Assembly (NCBI GenBank): GCA_036365145.1
Contig: JAEOAD010000794.1
Location: 1,488,001 to 1,552,000, forward strand
DNA: 64,000 nucleotides
Direction: 5' to 3'
DNA from: Orientallactaga sibirica
Taxonomy: Eukaryota; Chordata; Mammalia; Rodentia; Dipodidae
Both the position numbers and the translations under genes were made by a program. The notes below the pieces were generated by a model. The model saw nothing but the letters and a program-made list of their open reading frames with translations, made no database searches and was not told the DNA's origin. Each line of letters opens with the position of its first letter. Position 1 is the first letter of the stretch. Below are positions 1 through 10,375 of this stretch, piece after piece.

Positions 1-1040
1 AAGTATTGCACCAGTTTTTTCATGTTGTAAAACTAAAGAATTTTCGCTCTGCAGTTTGAAAAACTGTGGCCACAGCTGTGACTTGCAGCCCACCTGCCAC
101 CCAGGCCGGGCCCTGCACTTTGAATAGGCTTTCCATTTTGTTTTGAAGGTTCCCATGGAGAACCTTCTTGTTTACAGATTTTTTTTGTTTGTTTTATGAG
201 AAAAAAATGTTTACTCTTCCATCATTTAAAAAAAATTTAAAAGACAAAAAAAAAAGGAGGATGATTTAAAAGATGCTTTCTATCTCTGGGAAAAAAGGAG
301 CAGCATTTGGCCATGTTCTTTTGTTTTTCTATTCTTGTCCTAAATCAAAGAGCATGGTTCTCAGGAAAACCAGTTCCCCAGTAAAAAAATCTCCTTGTAG
401 TTTCTTATAGGAAAAAAAAAAGAAAACCCCCAACTTTTAGCACTGATACTACATACTGCTCTGTTAAAGAATTTTCTCTGCCAAAAAAAAAAAAAGAAAG
501 AAAAAAGAAAAAAAAAAGAAAAAAATGCTTAAAGCTGGAGTTTGACATTCTGCTTTCAGATGCTGTCTTTTTATTAGTGAGTGGTGATGGTTGCTAATCA
601 CTAGGTAATAATTTTTGTAACCCCATCAAGTGGCTCTCTGTTTCTGCTCTCTTGTGACTGTGTTAATGTTTAACTGTTGTACCTTAAAGCCGAAATCAGT
701 AACTATGCATACTGTAACCAAGATATTGGGCTTACAGAGTTGTTTGCTGTATAAAGAAAATTTTAAATGTTGTTGCAAACGAGTTACACCATTTTAAAAT
801 TTCTTCCCCCTCCTTTTCCCCCCCCACAAATGGTATTATAATGCTTGCTTAGTCAAAGAAGAGAGACTAAACAAGGGTAAAAATTTTAACAGTACAGAAT
901 TTGCCATCATTTCATTGCCTTGATTCTAACTGTTTGTGTCCTAAGATGCAAAAGAAGTCAGTGGCTTTAACTGTTTACAATAGAATGTGATTGTAAGTGT
1001 ACAGTCTGTTGTGTTTGAATTATGACATTTCTTCGGATAT

Positions 1041-1046
1041 AATAAA
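1041..1046 (+). promoter_or_regulatory. TNRC6A: Proximal polyadenylation signal AATAAA
   Basis: A canonical AATAAA is followed within 20-40 bases by GT/T-rich sequence (about 1053-1090), the usual layout of a cleavage site. Use of this site would shorten the 3' UTR by about 760 bases. Confidence 0.6.
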
Positions 1047-1801
1047 CCATGACTTTTTGGCTGCTCAACATTAATTGTCTCTTTTTTGTGAATTTATTTG
1101 TAGGCTCTTTTTATAATGAAAGTTACAAAGTTGCTATGTATGAGGGTTCTCATAAAGCAACAGACTAAAAGTTTAAGCAAATCCTTGAACATTTTACCTG
1201 AACTTATCCACAATTTACCCTGAAATAATGTGAGGACAATGGGAAACTGTAGCTTGCTCCTTCCTACCCTCCGAGCATCTTTGGGGTCTTGTTGCTCAAA
1301 CGCTCTTCTGTGACTCCATCTTCCCCACCATTTGTGCCCGTCTCAAGCCTCAGCAGGAGACCATTTGGAACATGAAGCTTAATGACTTGACAGCCTACTA
1401 GTGTTAACCTCTCATACCTCTGTCACACAGTGGGAAATGCCACAGCCTGGACTGGCCTTTTCTTCCCCTGGCCCTCGCCTCCTCACTGCAGGAGCTCAGG
1501 GCAGAACCTGTGTCTGTATTTCAGTGTATGACTTCAGATCATGCTCCAACTTGCCAGGTGTAAGCTAATGTTGTTGGACACCTTAATTATAAGCAAATGT
1601 TGTTCAATGCATTCAATGTATATTGACTTCCATACTGGTTTTTCCAAAACCAAAGGTAGCTTTGAAAAACCATGTCTGGAAATGTTTGGAACGTTAAGCT
1701 GAGTGATCTTTTGGGGCTTTGAGTAGTATATAACTGACTTCATAATTGCGTTAATTGTATTGTTAAAAGTGTTTGGGAGTTTTTTGCGCTTGTTATGTGG
1801 A

Positions 1802-1807
1802 AATAAA
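1802..1807 (+). promoter_or_regulatory. TNRC6A: Distal polyadenylation signal AATAAA
   Basis: A canonical AATAAA is followed by GTGTTTG and an A run at about 1819-1827, with T-rich sequence after it. This is the most likely transcript end, and unique non-transcribed DNA appears to follow. Confidence 0.65.
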
Positions 1808-1822
1808 GTGTTTGATTTAAAA

Positions 1823-2769
1823 AAAAATTAAGTAGTTTTGATTTTTTGTTGTTGTCCTTAAATAATAAATGGTTCTATTCCCTAAGTGACTGTCACTCCT
1901 GGGTCTTTCTGAACCTCTACCAGTTCCTATCACCTCTCACAGGCCTGTGTCTGACATCTCTCCTGACTTTTGGTCTAAACCAACTAATAGTGGCTCAGGC
2001 GTTATGGAGCACTCTCCCAGCTCTTGCCCCCTGAGCTGCTCTGCCAGCTCCCTGTCCCCAGCAGACCTGATCTAACTTCCCATATATTCAGGCAAGGCCA
2101 CTTCCCTTGGGCTTTCTTGTCCTAAGCAAGAGCAGACCCCTCCTTCCTACCACTGCCTGCTGCAGAACCATGGAGCCATCTCGGCACTGTCCAGGTCCTG
2201 GACCAGATCCCCAAGTGTCCGTGAGTTCTTGCTCATCTGTAACTCATCTGTAACATTGCAGCTGCTGAGGAAGGTCTGGTAAGAGCACTAACGTTACAGC
2301 CTAAAGCTGTGAGTTGGTATGGAATCTGAGGTCCAGGTCCTCGGCAGGTTAGGTGAAACTCAGGTAGTGTGAAGATGGGGATGGAGACGAATGGGGAGTG
2401 TTCGTCCCTGAGACTGGGATGGTATAGGTTGAGCTGGGTGAGCTGCGTGACATTCAGCTAAGATGTTTCCATGCGTTGTGGCTACCTTTCCTCTTCGAGG
2501 TTCAGTTCAAGTGAATCTTGGGAGCCCTGACAGACTGGCGTTTGCTAGGTCCGGGGAGAGAGGGTAACAGTGACAATGTGTTAAGGGCTAGTTGCACACT
2601 GAGTGCTTTGTTCACAAGTTCTTACTGTGAAAGCCCACCAGACCCACCTAGAAACAGCATTAGTGCCATCTTTGCCAAATCACCCTGCCACCATTTACCT
2701 GGAGTTAGGTAAAGGAAGGAGAACATGGACCCCTTTGAGCTGATGGCAGGCTAACCTGGCATTTAATTT
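1823..2769. other. Intergenic, no recognised feature
   Basis: Single-copy-looking sequence with no SINE, no coding exon and no CpG-rich segment. Short open frames here lack any family resemblance. Confidence 0.6.
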
Positions 2770-2865
2770 TTCCTGGGAGGCAGGGCATTCTAGTCCAGGC
2801 TGACTTGGAAGTCATGGAGATCCCTACCTCAACCTCCTGAGTGCTCAACGGTGTGCTGATGGTGC
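2770..2865 (-). mobile_element. Old B1-type SINE fragment
   Basis: Recognisable B1 words in antisense order (a CAGGCTGAC block, then CTCCTGAGTGCT) with many changes and no poly-A tail left. Confidence 0.5.
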
Positions 2866-3631
2866 ACTCTTCACTTTTCATCTAAAAATACTGCTTTAAG
2901 TAAGCAATTACATTACCTTTATTACAAAGGCCCCTGAGACCACTCCAGCAGTAGGGTGCAGCCAGTCCCCACAAGCCTAGTTTCAGAAAAAGGGCTGAAG
3001 AGTTTCATTCTGAGCCACTGACAGAAAGGGCCAGTGAAGGCACCGCAGCCAGGCCTGAGCTTGCAGCTCTGCTCAAGTCCACTGAGATAGGATGCCTGAC
3101 TTGGCTGACCCATGGGTAGGGAAGCCACCTGGAGAAGCACTCACCTGTAGAGGAGGTTAGAAGGCAACTCTTGATAGTGAGAGAGCTGCCCCAAAGTCCT
3201 ACACAACACCAGGACTAAGTCTTCAGACCCGCATTCTGTTCATGGACCTCATGATAATGGCTGTTTCCCTAAATCATCTGGGTTTTAATCTGGTGGTTTT
3301 AAAAAACTATCTTTACAAAGCAAAGTTGATATCATTTATCTTATACAGAAATTGATGCCCACCATAAAGTGCTATAAAAGAAATACAAAGTGCACTTATT
3401 TTGGTTCTCAATAGAGACCTGTCTGAAAAGTTAAAGGGGAGATTAGAAAATGTTCAAAAGGGCTAAAGGCATGCTATGACCACCCAGACTCAATGGCAGA
3501 GATGTCAGACCACCACAAAGCGGGCAGCTTCATTCATTTACAATTCTGTATTGTTGACCTCGTCCTCACCCTAGAAAGTCATGTCCGGCTAACCCACCCC
3601 AGCCACTCCCTGCTCTTCACCTGCCCAAGAC
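2866..3631. other. Intergenic, no recognised feature
   Basis: Unique-looking sequence; no exon signals or repeat family that I recognise. Confidence 0.5.
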
Positions 3632-3745
3632 AGCCCTGTAATGAGCGTTTATTAATCCCAGCACTCAGGAAACCAAGGCAGAAGGCTTGCCACAAGTTTG
3701 AGGCCAGTCTGGGTTACATAACATGGTTTTGTTTCAAAGGGCAAG
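3632..3745 (+). mobile_element. Old B1-type SINE
   Basis: The AATCCCAGCACTCAGG core and TTGAGGCCAGTCTGGG middle of B1 are present, but both ends have diverged. Confidence 0.65.
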
Positions 3746-3822
3746 GAATGTAGCTAAGTTGATAGTGTTTGGCTAGCATGCATGAGGATGTGATCCCTAG
3801 AACCACATAAACCACACAAACA

Positions 3823-3925
3823 TGCCTGTAATGCCAGAACATCAGAAGTGGAGGCTGGAGGATCAGTTCTTCTCAGCTCCATAGCAGGTTTGAGGCCAGC
3901 CTAGGATAAATGAGGCCTTGTGTCA
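3823..3925 (+). mobile_element. Old B1-type SINE
   Basis: Second diverged B1 in the same orientation, with GCCTGTAATGCCAG at the start and TTGAGGCCAGCCTAGG in the middle. Confidence 0.6.
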
Positions 3926-4148
3926 GGGCATTGTGCTTTTTACAGAAGGATTATGTGAAACTGGAGTCATGTCTGGAGAGTACTTGAGGCAAAAGTAGAT
4001 CTGAAGGGGCTCCATGAATCTGGGACAGAATACATAAGGGACAAGTGAAGGAAGCTGCTGGAGGAGGAATGGATCAGGGCTCTTGGGTTTAGGCTGCACT
4101 TCCTAAACCTGGGAGTCCAAATAACATTTTCAATTAAAATACAACATT

Positions 4149-4305
4149 AGGCCCAGTGTGGTGGCACACGCTTTTAATCCCAGCACTCAGGAGACTGAGG
4201 TAGGAGAATCGCCCATGTGTTCCAGGCCACCGTGAGAGTACATGGTGAGTTTCAGGTTAGTCTGGGCTACAGCAAGACCCTACCTCAAAAAAATATATAT
4301 ATATA
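4149..4305 (+). mobile_element. B1-like SINE
   Basis: Near full length from GGCCCAGTGTGGTGG to a tail of A7 followed by (TA)n. Confidence 0.85.
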
Positions 4306-5114
4306 TCATTAGATAGGGCTACACCTCAGTGGCAGACTGCTTGCAAGGCCCTGGATTCCATATCCATCACTTCAAAAAAAAAAAATAATTTTCAAAGCCC
4401 TTAAGTTGTGAGCATTTGGGTCAGGGAGCAGGCCCAAGGAAAGGCTCTCACCCTCTGGGCCCATGCTTGACCTTGGTTGCTGCTGGCAGCTACTGGTTAA
4501 TGAGGCTTTGGCATTAGACAACCTGGACTGAAAGTCTTGCCAGCATAGCTGCACACCCTGTTCCTTGCTGCAGTATCCAGCCCAACTGCTTTCCCATGCA
4601 GCCATCTCCCCAACATCACACCAGCCCAAATAGCCTGAGCCATGACATCCCACTGGCTCCACTTTGCCTCCTGCCCCTCATCCATCATTCCCTTCGGGGA
4701 CGCAACCATCTTGGGCTTTTTGCATTTTTTTGGTGTGTGTGTGGCTTTTTTGCATTCTTAGAGTTTTCATGCAATATAATGCACAGATTTGGACAAGCAC
4801 GTCCACCACCCACACACATAGCCACCACCCTAGTTGAGACAGCATGTGTCCTTCACCCCCCTGGAAACTTTGTGTTCCCCTACACTCCAGAACCCAACCT
4901 TCAACTCAAGTCTTACCACTGCCCTGTTGGCAACCCTCCAGTGGCTTGCTCAGTGGGGAGGGAAATCCAGTCCCTTACCATAGCTCTGGAGCTGGGACAC
5001 CCATGGCTGTCTCCTATCATCTCCATTCCTCTCTCCCACTTGCCTCACTCTTACCCCAGTGCTCTGCTTGTCAACCCCACTGCAGTTCCAGATGCTACTT
5101 CTGGAACTCCCTGT
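4306..5114. other. Intergenic; no exon, possible ancient repeat
   Basis: A 178-codon open frame crosses this stretch, but its composition is Pro/Ser/His-rich and low-complexity in places, and it runs into the hAT fragment. Part of 4740-4910 reads like an old mammalian interspersed repeat that I cannot name. Confidence 0.4.
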
Positions 5115-5262
5115 GCAGTGGTTCTCAACTAGGGCATTTTTGTCCCCGACAGCCACCCACCCTCTAAGGACATTTGGCCATGTCTGTAGATCTTGTTGGT
5201 CAGAAGAAGAGAAATCACCCTTGGCAATGAGTAGTTAGCTAGAGGGAAGGAGGGTGCTAAAC
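5115..5262 (+). mobile_element. hAT-Charlie MITE fragment (MER5-like)
   Basis: Starts with the CAGTGGTTCTCAACT terminal motif typical of MER5-type non-autonomous hAT elements and continues with GGACATTTGGC..ATGTCTG. The distal terminus is unclear. Confidence 0.65.
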
Positions 5263-5909
5263 TTTGCAGTCACTGGGTGGGACCAAAACCAAGAACCAAG
5301 AGATCAAGAAGCCTGAGAGCTGCCCTGCCGAGGAAGAGCACACATCCTCAGCCCCCATGTTGCTTGCTACCCCATACTTCTCAGCACCTCTCCATCTCAA
5401 GATAGGCCCAAGCACAGTCACAAGGAATTACTTGCCAGCCGCCAAGCCTAGGGTTGTGCGCCCATCTTACTGTAGCCGAGAGGTGCTGTGTGAACTGCCC
5501 CTGTCCCAGCCCTGACCTTACCTGCCTCGTCTACCTGTTCACAATCCACGGTTTCAGTATTCCCATACTTGGCAGGTCTCCCTCATACACCTCCCTTTGG
5601 GGAAGATGAATTTTGGGATCTTCTATCACAGCTGTTTGGAGCAATCTGTCCCAGCAGCTGAGAACAGTGAAACCAGCTCCCCTTCCTGTCATAATAGAGT
5701 CAGGAGAGATGGTCTAACCCTGGGGATGCTGCCTTTCCCAGGGAGGCCAGCCAGCTGGATCTCTTCAGGAGGAATGGAGTGGGGTGGGGGCCAGGGGCTT
5801 TACAAGGCACCTATTACTCTCAAGGGGATCTGCACATGCTTGAGAGGTCCCTGCCCTGCGTGCAGATAGCAGAAAGACTATGGTCAGAGACTTCGAAGAG
5901 AACCACTCT
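5263..5909. other. Intergenic, no recognised feature
   Basis: Unique-looking sequence; short open frames only. Confidence 0.5.
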
Positions 5910-6004
5910 CCTTCCTTCCTTCCTTCCTTCTTCCTTCCTTCCTTCCTTCCTTCCTTCCTTCCTTCCTTCCTTCCTTCCTTCTTTCTTTTCTTTCTTTCTT
6001 CTTC
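5910..6004. repeat. (TTCC)n microsatellite grading into TTTC
   Basis: About 90 bases of nearly pure TTCC units with one slip near 5930 and a shift to TTTC and TTC units at the right end. Confidence 0.95.
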
Positions 6005-6024
6005 TTAATTTTGGTACTTTTTTA

Positions 6025-6292
6025 TTATTAGGTGTGGTGAGTGCATGTGGTCACATATGTGCAGATGCACATGCCCAGTACACGTGTGGAGGACAGAAGA
6101 AATGTCAAGTGTCCCACACCATCGCTAATCTGCACCTGCTTCCTTGAGACAGAATCTCTCACTGACTCTGGAGCTGCCATTTTTTGTGAACCCAGCAATT
6201 CTCCAGCCTCTGCTCTCCTCTGGACTGGGATTTACTTGCTTGGCTGTTTACATGGGTGATGGGGAAGTGAACCCAAGTGGTCTCAGGCCCTC
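6025..6292 (-). mobile_element. Old rodent SINE-like repeat (B3-like, name uncertain)
   Basis: Poly-T-side start, then CACGTGTGGAGGACAG and GAGACAGAATCTCTCACTG words known from rodent repeats. The same consensus seems to occur split at 24810-25842. Confidence 0.5.
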
Positions 6293-6293
6293 A

Positions 6294-6390
6294 CTTTTTT
6301 TTTTTTTTTTTTTTGCATTTTTGAGTCACAGTCTCACAATGTAGTCTAGGTTGACAATCTTCTTAGTCTCCTGAGTGCCACTGCTCCTGG
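6294..6390 (-). mobile_element. Old B1-type SINE fragment
   Basis: T17 run followed by a diverged antisense B1 (AATGTAGTCTAGG, then CTCCTGAGTGCC). Confidence 0.6.
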
Positions 6391-6484
6391 TTGGATAACC
6401 ATTCTTAAAGCTGGTGGGGAAGGGAGTAATATGTTTTTTTTTTCAAGGACGTGTGAAATAATAATAATGATGATGATTATTATT

Positions 6485-6625
6485 TTGGTTTTTTCGAGGT
6501 AAGGTTCCACTCTAACCAGGCTGACCTGGAGTTCACTATGTAGTCTCAGGGTGGCCTCAAACTCACTGTGATCCTCTTATCTCTGCCTCTTGAGTGCTGG
6601 GATTAAAGACTGTGACACATATCAG
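6485..6625 (-). mobile_element. B1-like SINE
   Basis: Complete antisense copy, from the TTTTTTCGAGGTAAGG tail side to a diverged 5' end at 6625. Confidence 0.85.
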
Positions 6626-7004
6626 GTTAGTGTGTTATTCCAAGTGAAGTGTTCTAGTGCTGTGTTGAGAAATAAAAGAACCATAAAGAACACACAAACC
6701 ATACTGCTGTGAAATGGAGGAAAGCTCACCCCTGCCTGGAGCCAAGAGGTGGACTGTGCACAAGGATTCTGGGTTAACTGCCAGCTGTGTGTGTGCAAGG
6801 AGGTGGGGAAATAGGCTGAGCCAGAAACTGTGCAGCAGGTACCCCCTGGGCGTGCCCAAAAGAACCAGCAAGACAGCCAGCATCCATTAGTAAGAGGAGC
6901 TGGGCTTGAATGAGGGGTGGGGTTCTGAAAGCCAGAGCCAGGGAGAGGAGTTTCAAGAGCAGTGAGAAGCTGCGTAGCAACTTGCTGAGCCACGGTTTAC
7001 AAAC

Positions 7005-7385
7005 ATGTGGTCAAACACTCAGGAAGTTTCTGTGAGAGGCTTCCTGGATGACGTTAACATTTGAATTAATGGGTTTGTGTAGACAGGTTGCTTTCTATAA
7101 TGTGAATGAGCCTCAGTCAGTCAAAAGCAAAAGCAAGAGCAAGATGCTGACCTCCCTGGACAGCAAGGACTTTGGCAGCAGATGGCTACTGATGGAATAG
7201 CACTCCAGACTCTTTCTGGGCTGGGTCTTCGGCCTGCCTAGAGGTCCAGTCAGATGATTTTACTCTTGCCAGCCTCTATAAACACATGAGCCAATTATTC
7301 AATATTAATCAAACAAATGGAAAAGGGGAAAGGGGGGGGAGGATGGATTGGTTCTGTCCATCTGGAGAAAGCTCACAGAGACTCT
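7005..7385 (+). mobile_element. Ancient LTR-like interspersed repeat
   Basis: Contains GACGTTAACATTTGAATTAA, then GCCAGCCTCTATAA.CACATGAGCCAATTA, and ends in TTGGTTCTGTCCATCTGGAGAA. This is the layout of a repeat common in other mammals that I believe is LTR-derived. A low-complexity purine tract lies at 7320-7345. Confidence 0.5.
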
Positions 7386-7699
7386 GACATCCCAGTGGAA
7401 CTGTTCTCATAATGGAAAATAGTTGGGCTTATGAAGCCTGAAGGCACAATGGAACCATGGAACAAAGACTTGGAAACTGAAGCCGCTGAAAGTTGATGTT
7501 CCCAGTGTGTCAGCTCTTTAAGGACAAACCCAGTGCTTTTTGCCTTCATGGATCTGCTCCACTCAAAGAGTATTTGCTTCTTATTAAAAAGAACCTAACC
7601 ATTTTTCTTGGTCTATTTCCTATCCCAAACCCTTTGCCCAATTCATCTAATTCAAAAACTAGGATATAGTTCAGTGGTATATATAACTCTCCATGTTAG

Positions 7700-7778
7700 A
7701 TCATGAGTTCGAGGCCACCCTGAGACTACGTAGTGAATTCCAGGTCAGCCTGGGCTAGAGCAAGATCCTGCCTCAAAA

Positions 7779-7809
<31 letters not shown>

Positions 7810-7819
7810 AAAATAATAA
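7700..7819 (+). mobile_element. B1-like SINE, 3' half only
   Basis: Begins at GAGTTCGAGGCCACCC, so about 50 bases of the 5' end are missing. The tail has expanded to (AATA)n at 7778-7820. Confidence 0.85.
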
Positions 7820-7835
7820 AAAGTGTATGATTTAA

Positions 7836-7990
7836 GCCAGGCATGGTGGCACACACCTTTAATTCCAGCACTCGGGAGGCAGAAGTAGGAGGATCGCTTT
7901 GAGTTCGAGGTCACCCTGAGACTACATAGTGAATTCCAGGTCAGCCTGTACTAGAGTGAAATCCCACCTCAAAAAAACAAAATAAATAAA
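7836..7990 (+). mobile_element. B1-like SINE with target duplication
   Basis: Full-length copy flanked by imperfect direct repeats of AAGTGTATGATTTA (7821-7834 and 7991-8004), inserted next to the tail of the preceding B1. Confidence 0.92.
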
Positions 7991-8109
7991 TAGTGTATGG
8001 TTTACTGTATTTAGTGTACAGCCAACATCACAGCCAAGTTTAGTACTATTTCATCATTGTGAATTTACTAGATCACTCACCACTTCTTCCCCAGCTCTAG
8101 GCCACCACC

Positions 8110-8195
8110 TAGGTTGGTGGTGACTAGGCTGGACTGAACCCACAGCCCTGCGCATGCCTCGCAAGTGTTCTAACTGCTGCGCCTCAGCCCTTGAT
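8110..8195 (-). mobile_element. ID-like tRNA-derived SINE
   Basis: Antisense ID pattern: a GAACCCACAGCCCTGCGCATGC block followed by CAAGTGTTCTAACTGCTG. Diverged. Confidence 0.5.
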
Positions 8196-8289
8196 TTGTT
8201 TTTTCTTTTTTTGTCCTGGACTAGACTGGACCGCCCATACTGCTGCCTCTACCTCACAAGAGTTTATAGATATGCACTACCATGCCCAC

Positions 8290-8636
8290 TGTGGTGGCTT
8301 GATTCAGGTGTCCCCCATAAACTTAGGTGTTCTGAATGCAAGATTCCTAGCTGATGGAGATTTGGGAACTAACGCCTAGAAGCAGTGTATTGTTGAGGGC
8401 CGGCTTATGGGCATTTTAGCCAGTTTCCTCTTGCTAGTGTTTGGCACACTCTCCTGTTGCTATTGTCCATCTTACATTGGCCAGGGGGTGATGTCCACCC
8501 TCTGCTCATGTCATTGTTTTCCCTGCCATCATGGGGTTTTCCCTCGAGTCTACAAGCCAAAATAAACCCCTTTTTTCCCCCAAAAGCTGCTCTTGGTTGG
8601 GTGATTTCTGCCAGCAATGAGAACCTGACTGCAACA
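8290..8636 (+). mobile_element. Solo LTR, MaLR-like
   Basis: Runs from TGTGGTGGCTTGATT to GACTGCAACA, so it has TG...CA ends, with AATAAA at 8561-8566 about 70 bases before the 3' end. Its 3' 75 bases match the 3' end of the element at 15027-15350. About 347 bases fits a MaLR-class LTR; the subfamily is not assigned. Confidence 0.6.
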
Positions 8637-8644
8637 CCCACCTA

Positions 8645-8985
8645 TTCTAGATGCTTATACAAGTGGAAACGTATGGTATGTGATCTTTCTTTTTTTTAAA
8701 GATTTTATTTTTATTTATTTATTTAATAGAGACAGAGAGAGGGAGTGACAGGGAGAGAGAGGGAGAATGGGCAGGCCAGGGCCTCTAGCCACTGCAAAAG
8801 AATTCCAGAGGCATGTGCCACCATATGCACCTGGTTTACGCGGGACCTGAATTGAACCACGGTCCTTAGGCTTCACTGGCATGCGCCTTAACCACTAAGC
8901 CATCTCTCCAGCCCTAGATTGTGATCTTTTGTGTCTGGCTTCTTTCACCTAGCTTCATGATTTTGAGGTTTATGTATAAAGAAGC
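8645..8985 (-). mobile_element. Ancient L1 fragment, split by a SINE
   Basis: ATGGTATGTGATCTTT before the SINE resumes as TTGTGATCTTTTGTGTCTGG after it. The word order matches antisense sequence near the end of ORF2 in old mammalian L1s. Confidence 0.55.
8698..8920 (-). mobile_element. DIP-like SINE
   Basis: Antisense copy: T/A-rich tail, GA-rich tract (from antisense view), B-box side TGAATTGAACCACGG, ending at CATCTCTCCAGCCC. The duplicated target TGTGATCTTT lies on both sides (8677-8690 and 8929-8938). Confidence 0.9.
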
Positions 8986-8990
8986 AGATT

Positions 8991-8993
8991 ATT

Positions 8994-9036
<43 letters not shown>

Positions 9037-9037
9037 T
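8991..9037. repeat. (TTTA)n microsatellite
   Basis: About eleven pure TTTA units that form the expanded A-rich tail of the antisense B1 that follows. Confidence 0.95.
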
Positions 9038-9182
9038 TGGTCTTTTGAGGTACAGTCTCACTCTAGCTCAGGCTGACCTGGAATTCACTATGTAGTCTCA
9101 GGGTGGCCTCAAACTTTCAGCAATTCTCCTACCTCTGCCTCCCGAGTACTGGGATTAAAGGTGTGCGCCACCACGCCCAGCT
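9038..9182 (-). mobile_element. B1-like SINE with target duplication
   Basis: Full-length antisense copy. AAGAAGCAGATTATT is repeated on both sides (8979-8993 and 9183-9197), which dates it later than the ancient L1 it sits in. Confidence 0.93.
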
Positions 9183-9504
9183 AAGAAGCAGATTATTAAA
9201 GATGTGGGCAAAATTTTGATTGACATAGACATAAGCATTTTGTATAATCAACTCCAGCTCTTCCCAAGACTTATGTTCAGGTAACAGTGGAATTAACATG
9301 ATCTGAAGATGGAGTTTTTTTTTTTTTTTGAGATAAGATCTTTCCCTATCCTAGGCTGGAGATTTTGCCCTAGCAGACACCTGTGCAGGCCCGAGTAAAA
9401 ATGTGTATGGTTTTGACAAGAGTGATCTTTCAGTCCTTGAGAGCTAAGCAACTGTTGTCACCATAACCTTCCTGTTAGAGGTGGTAAGAGTTCAAGAATG
9501 TATA

Positions 9505-10329
9505 AATTAATCTCCCAACTAAAAAAAGCCCAGGCCCAGATGGATCCACTGCTGAATTCTACCTGACCTTCATGGAAGAACTAACACCAATGCTTCTTAA
9601 ACGTTTCCATAAAATAGAAGAGGAAGGAATCCTACCAAATTCCTTCTATGAAGCCAGCATCACCCTGATCCCCAAACCAGACAAAGATATAACAGAAAAG
9701 GAAAATTACAGACCAATCTCCCTCATGAAAAAAGATGCAAAAATTCTCAACAAAATATTGGCAAACAGAATACAAGAATATATTAGAAAGATCATTCACC
9801 CCAACCAAGTAGGCTTTATCCCAGAGATGGTTCAACATATGCAAATCGATAAATGTAATACATCATATAAATGGACTGAAGGACAAAAATCACATGATCA
9901 TCTCATTAGATGCAGAAAAAGCATTTGACAAAATCCAACATCCCTTCATGATAAAAGTCCTACAGAGACTGGGAATAGAAGAACATATCTCAACATAATA
10001 AAGGCTGTTTATGATAATAAAGGCTATTTTTGACAAACCCACAGCCAACCTAATACTAAATGGAGAAAAACTTGAAGCTTTTCCACTAAAATCAGGTACA
10101 AGACAAGGGTGTCCACTATTCCCACTTTTATTTAATATAGTACTGGAAGTCTTAGCCATAGCAATAAGGCAAGAGACACACATAAAAGGGATACACAAGC
10201 CGGGCATGGTGGCGCACGCCTTTAATCCCAGCACTTGGGAGGCAAAGGTAGGATTACCATGAGTTCGAGGCCACCCTGAGACTATAGAGTGAATTCCAGG
10301 ACAACCTGAGCCAGAGTGAGACCCTACCT

Positions 10330-10375
<46 letters not shown>

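Larger units (their letters stand above)
1..1822 (+). other. TNRC6A: 3' UTR end of an upstream gene, probably TNRC6A
   Basis: This non-coding, AT-rich stretch has no long open frame and is free of SINEs, unlike nearly all that follows. It carries two AATAAA signals (1041 and 1802), the second followed by a short A run where the transcript would end. A-rich tracts lie at about 220-255, 405-425 and 482-527. The name rests on synteny: SLC5A11 begins 44 kb downstream on the same strand, and in human TNRC6A (a GW182 scaffold protein of microRNA silencing that binds Argonaute and recruits deadenylases) is the gene just upstream in the same orientation. The base pattern also fits my memory of that 3' UTR. 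The coding part lies left of the window, so the protein cannot be checked here. Confidence 0.7.

Noticed and set aside
4596..5132. 178-codon open frame on the plus strand
   Set aside because: Low-complexity Pro/Ser/His composition, ends inside a hAT fragment, no recognised domain.
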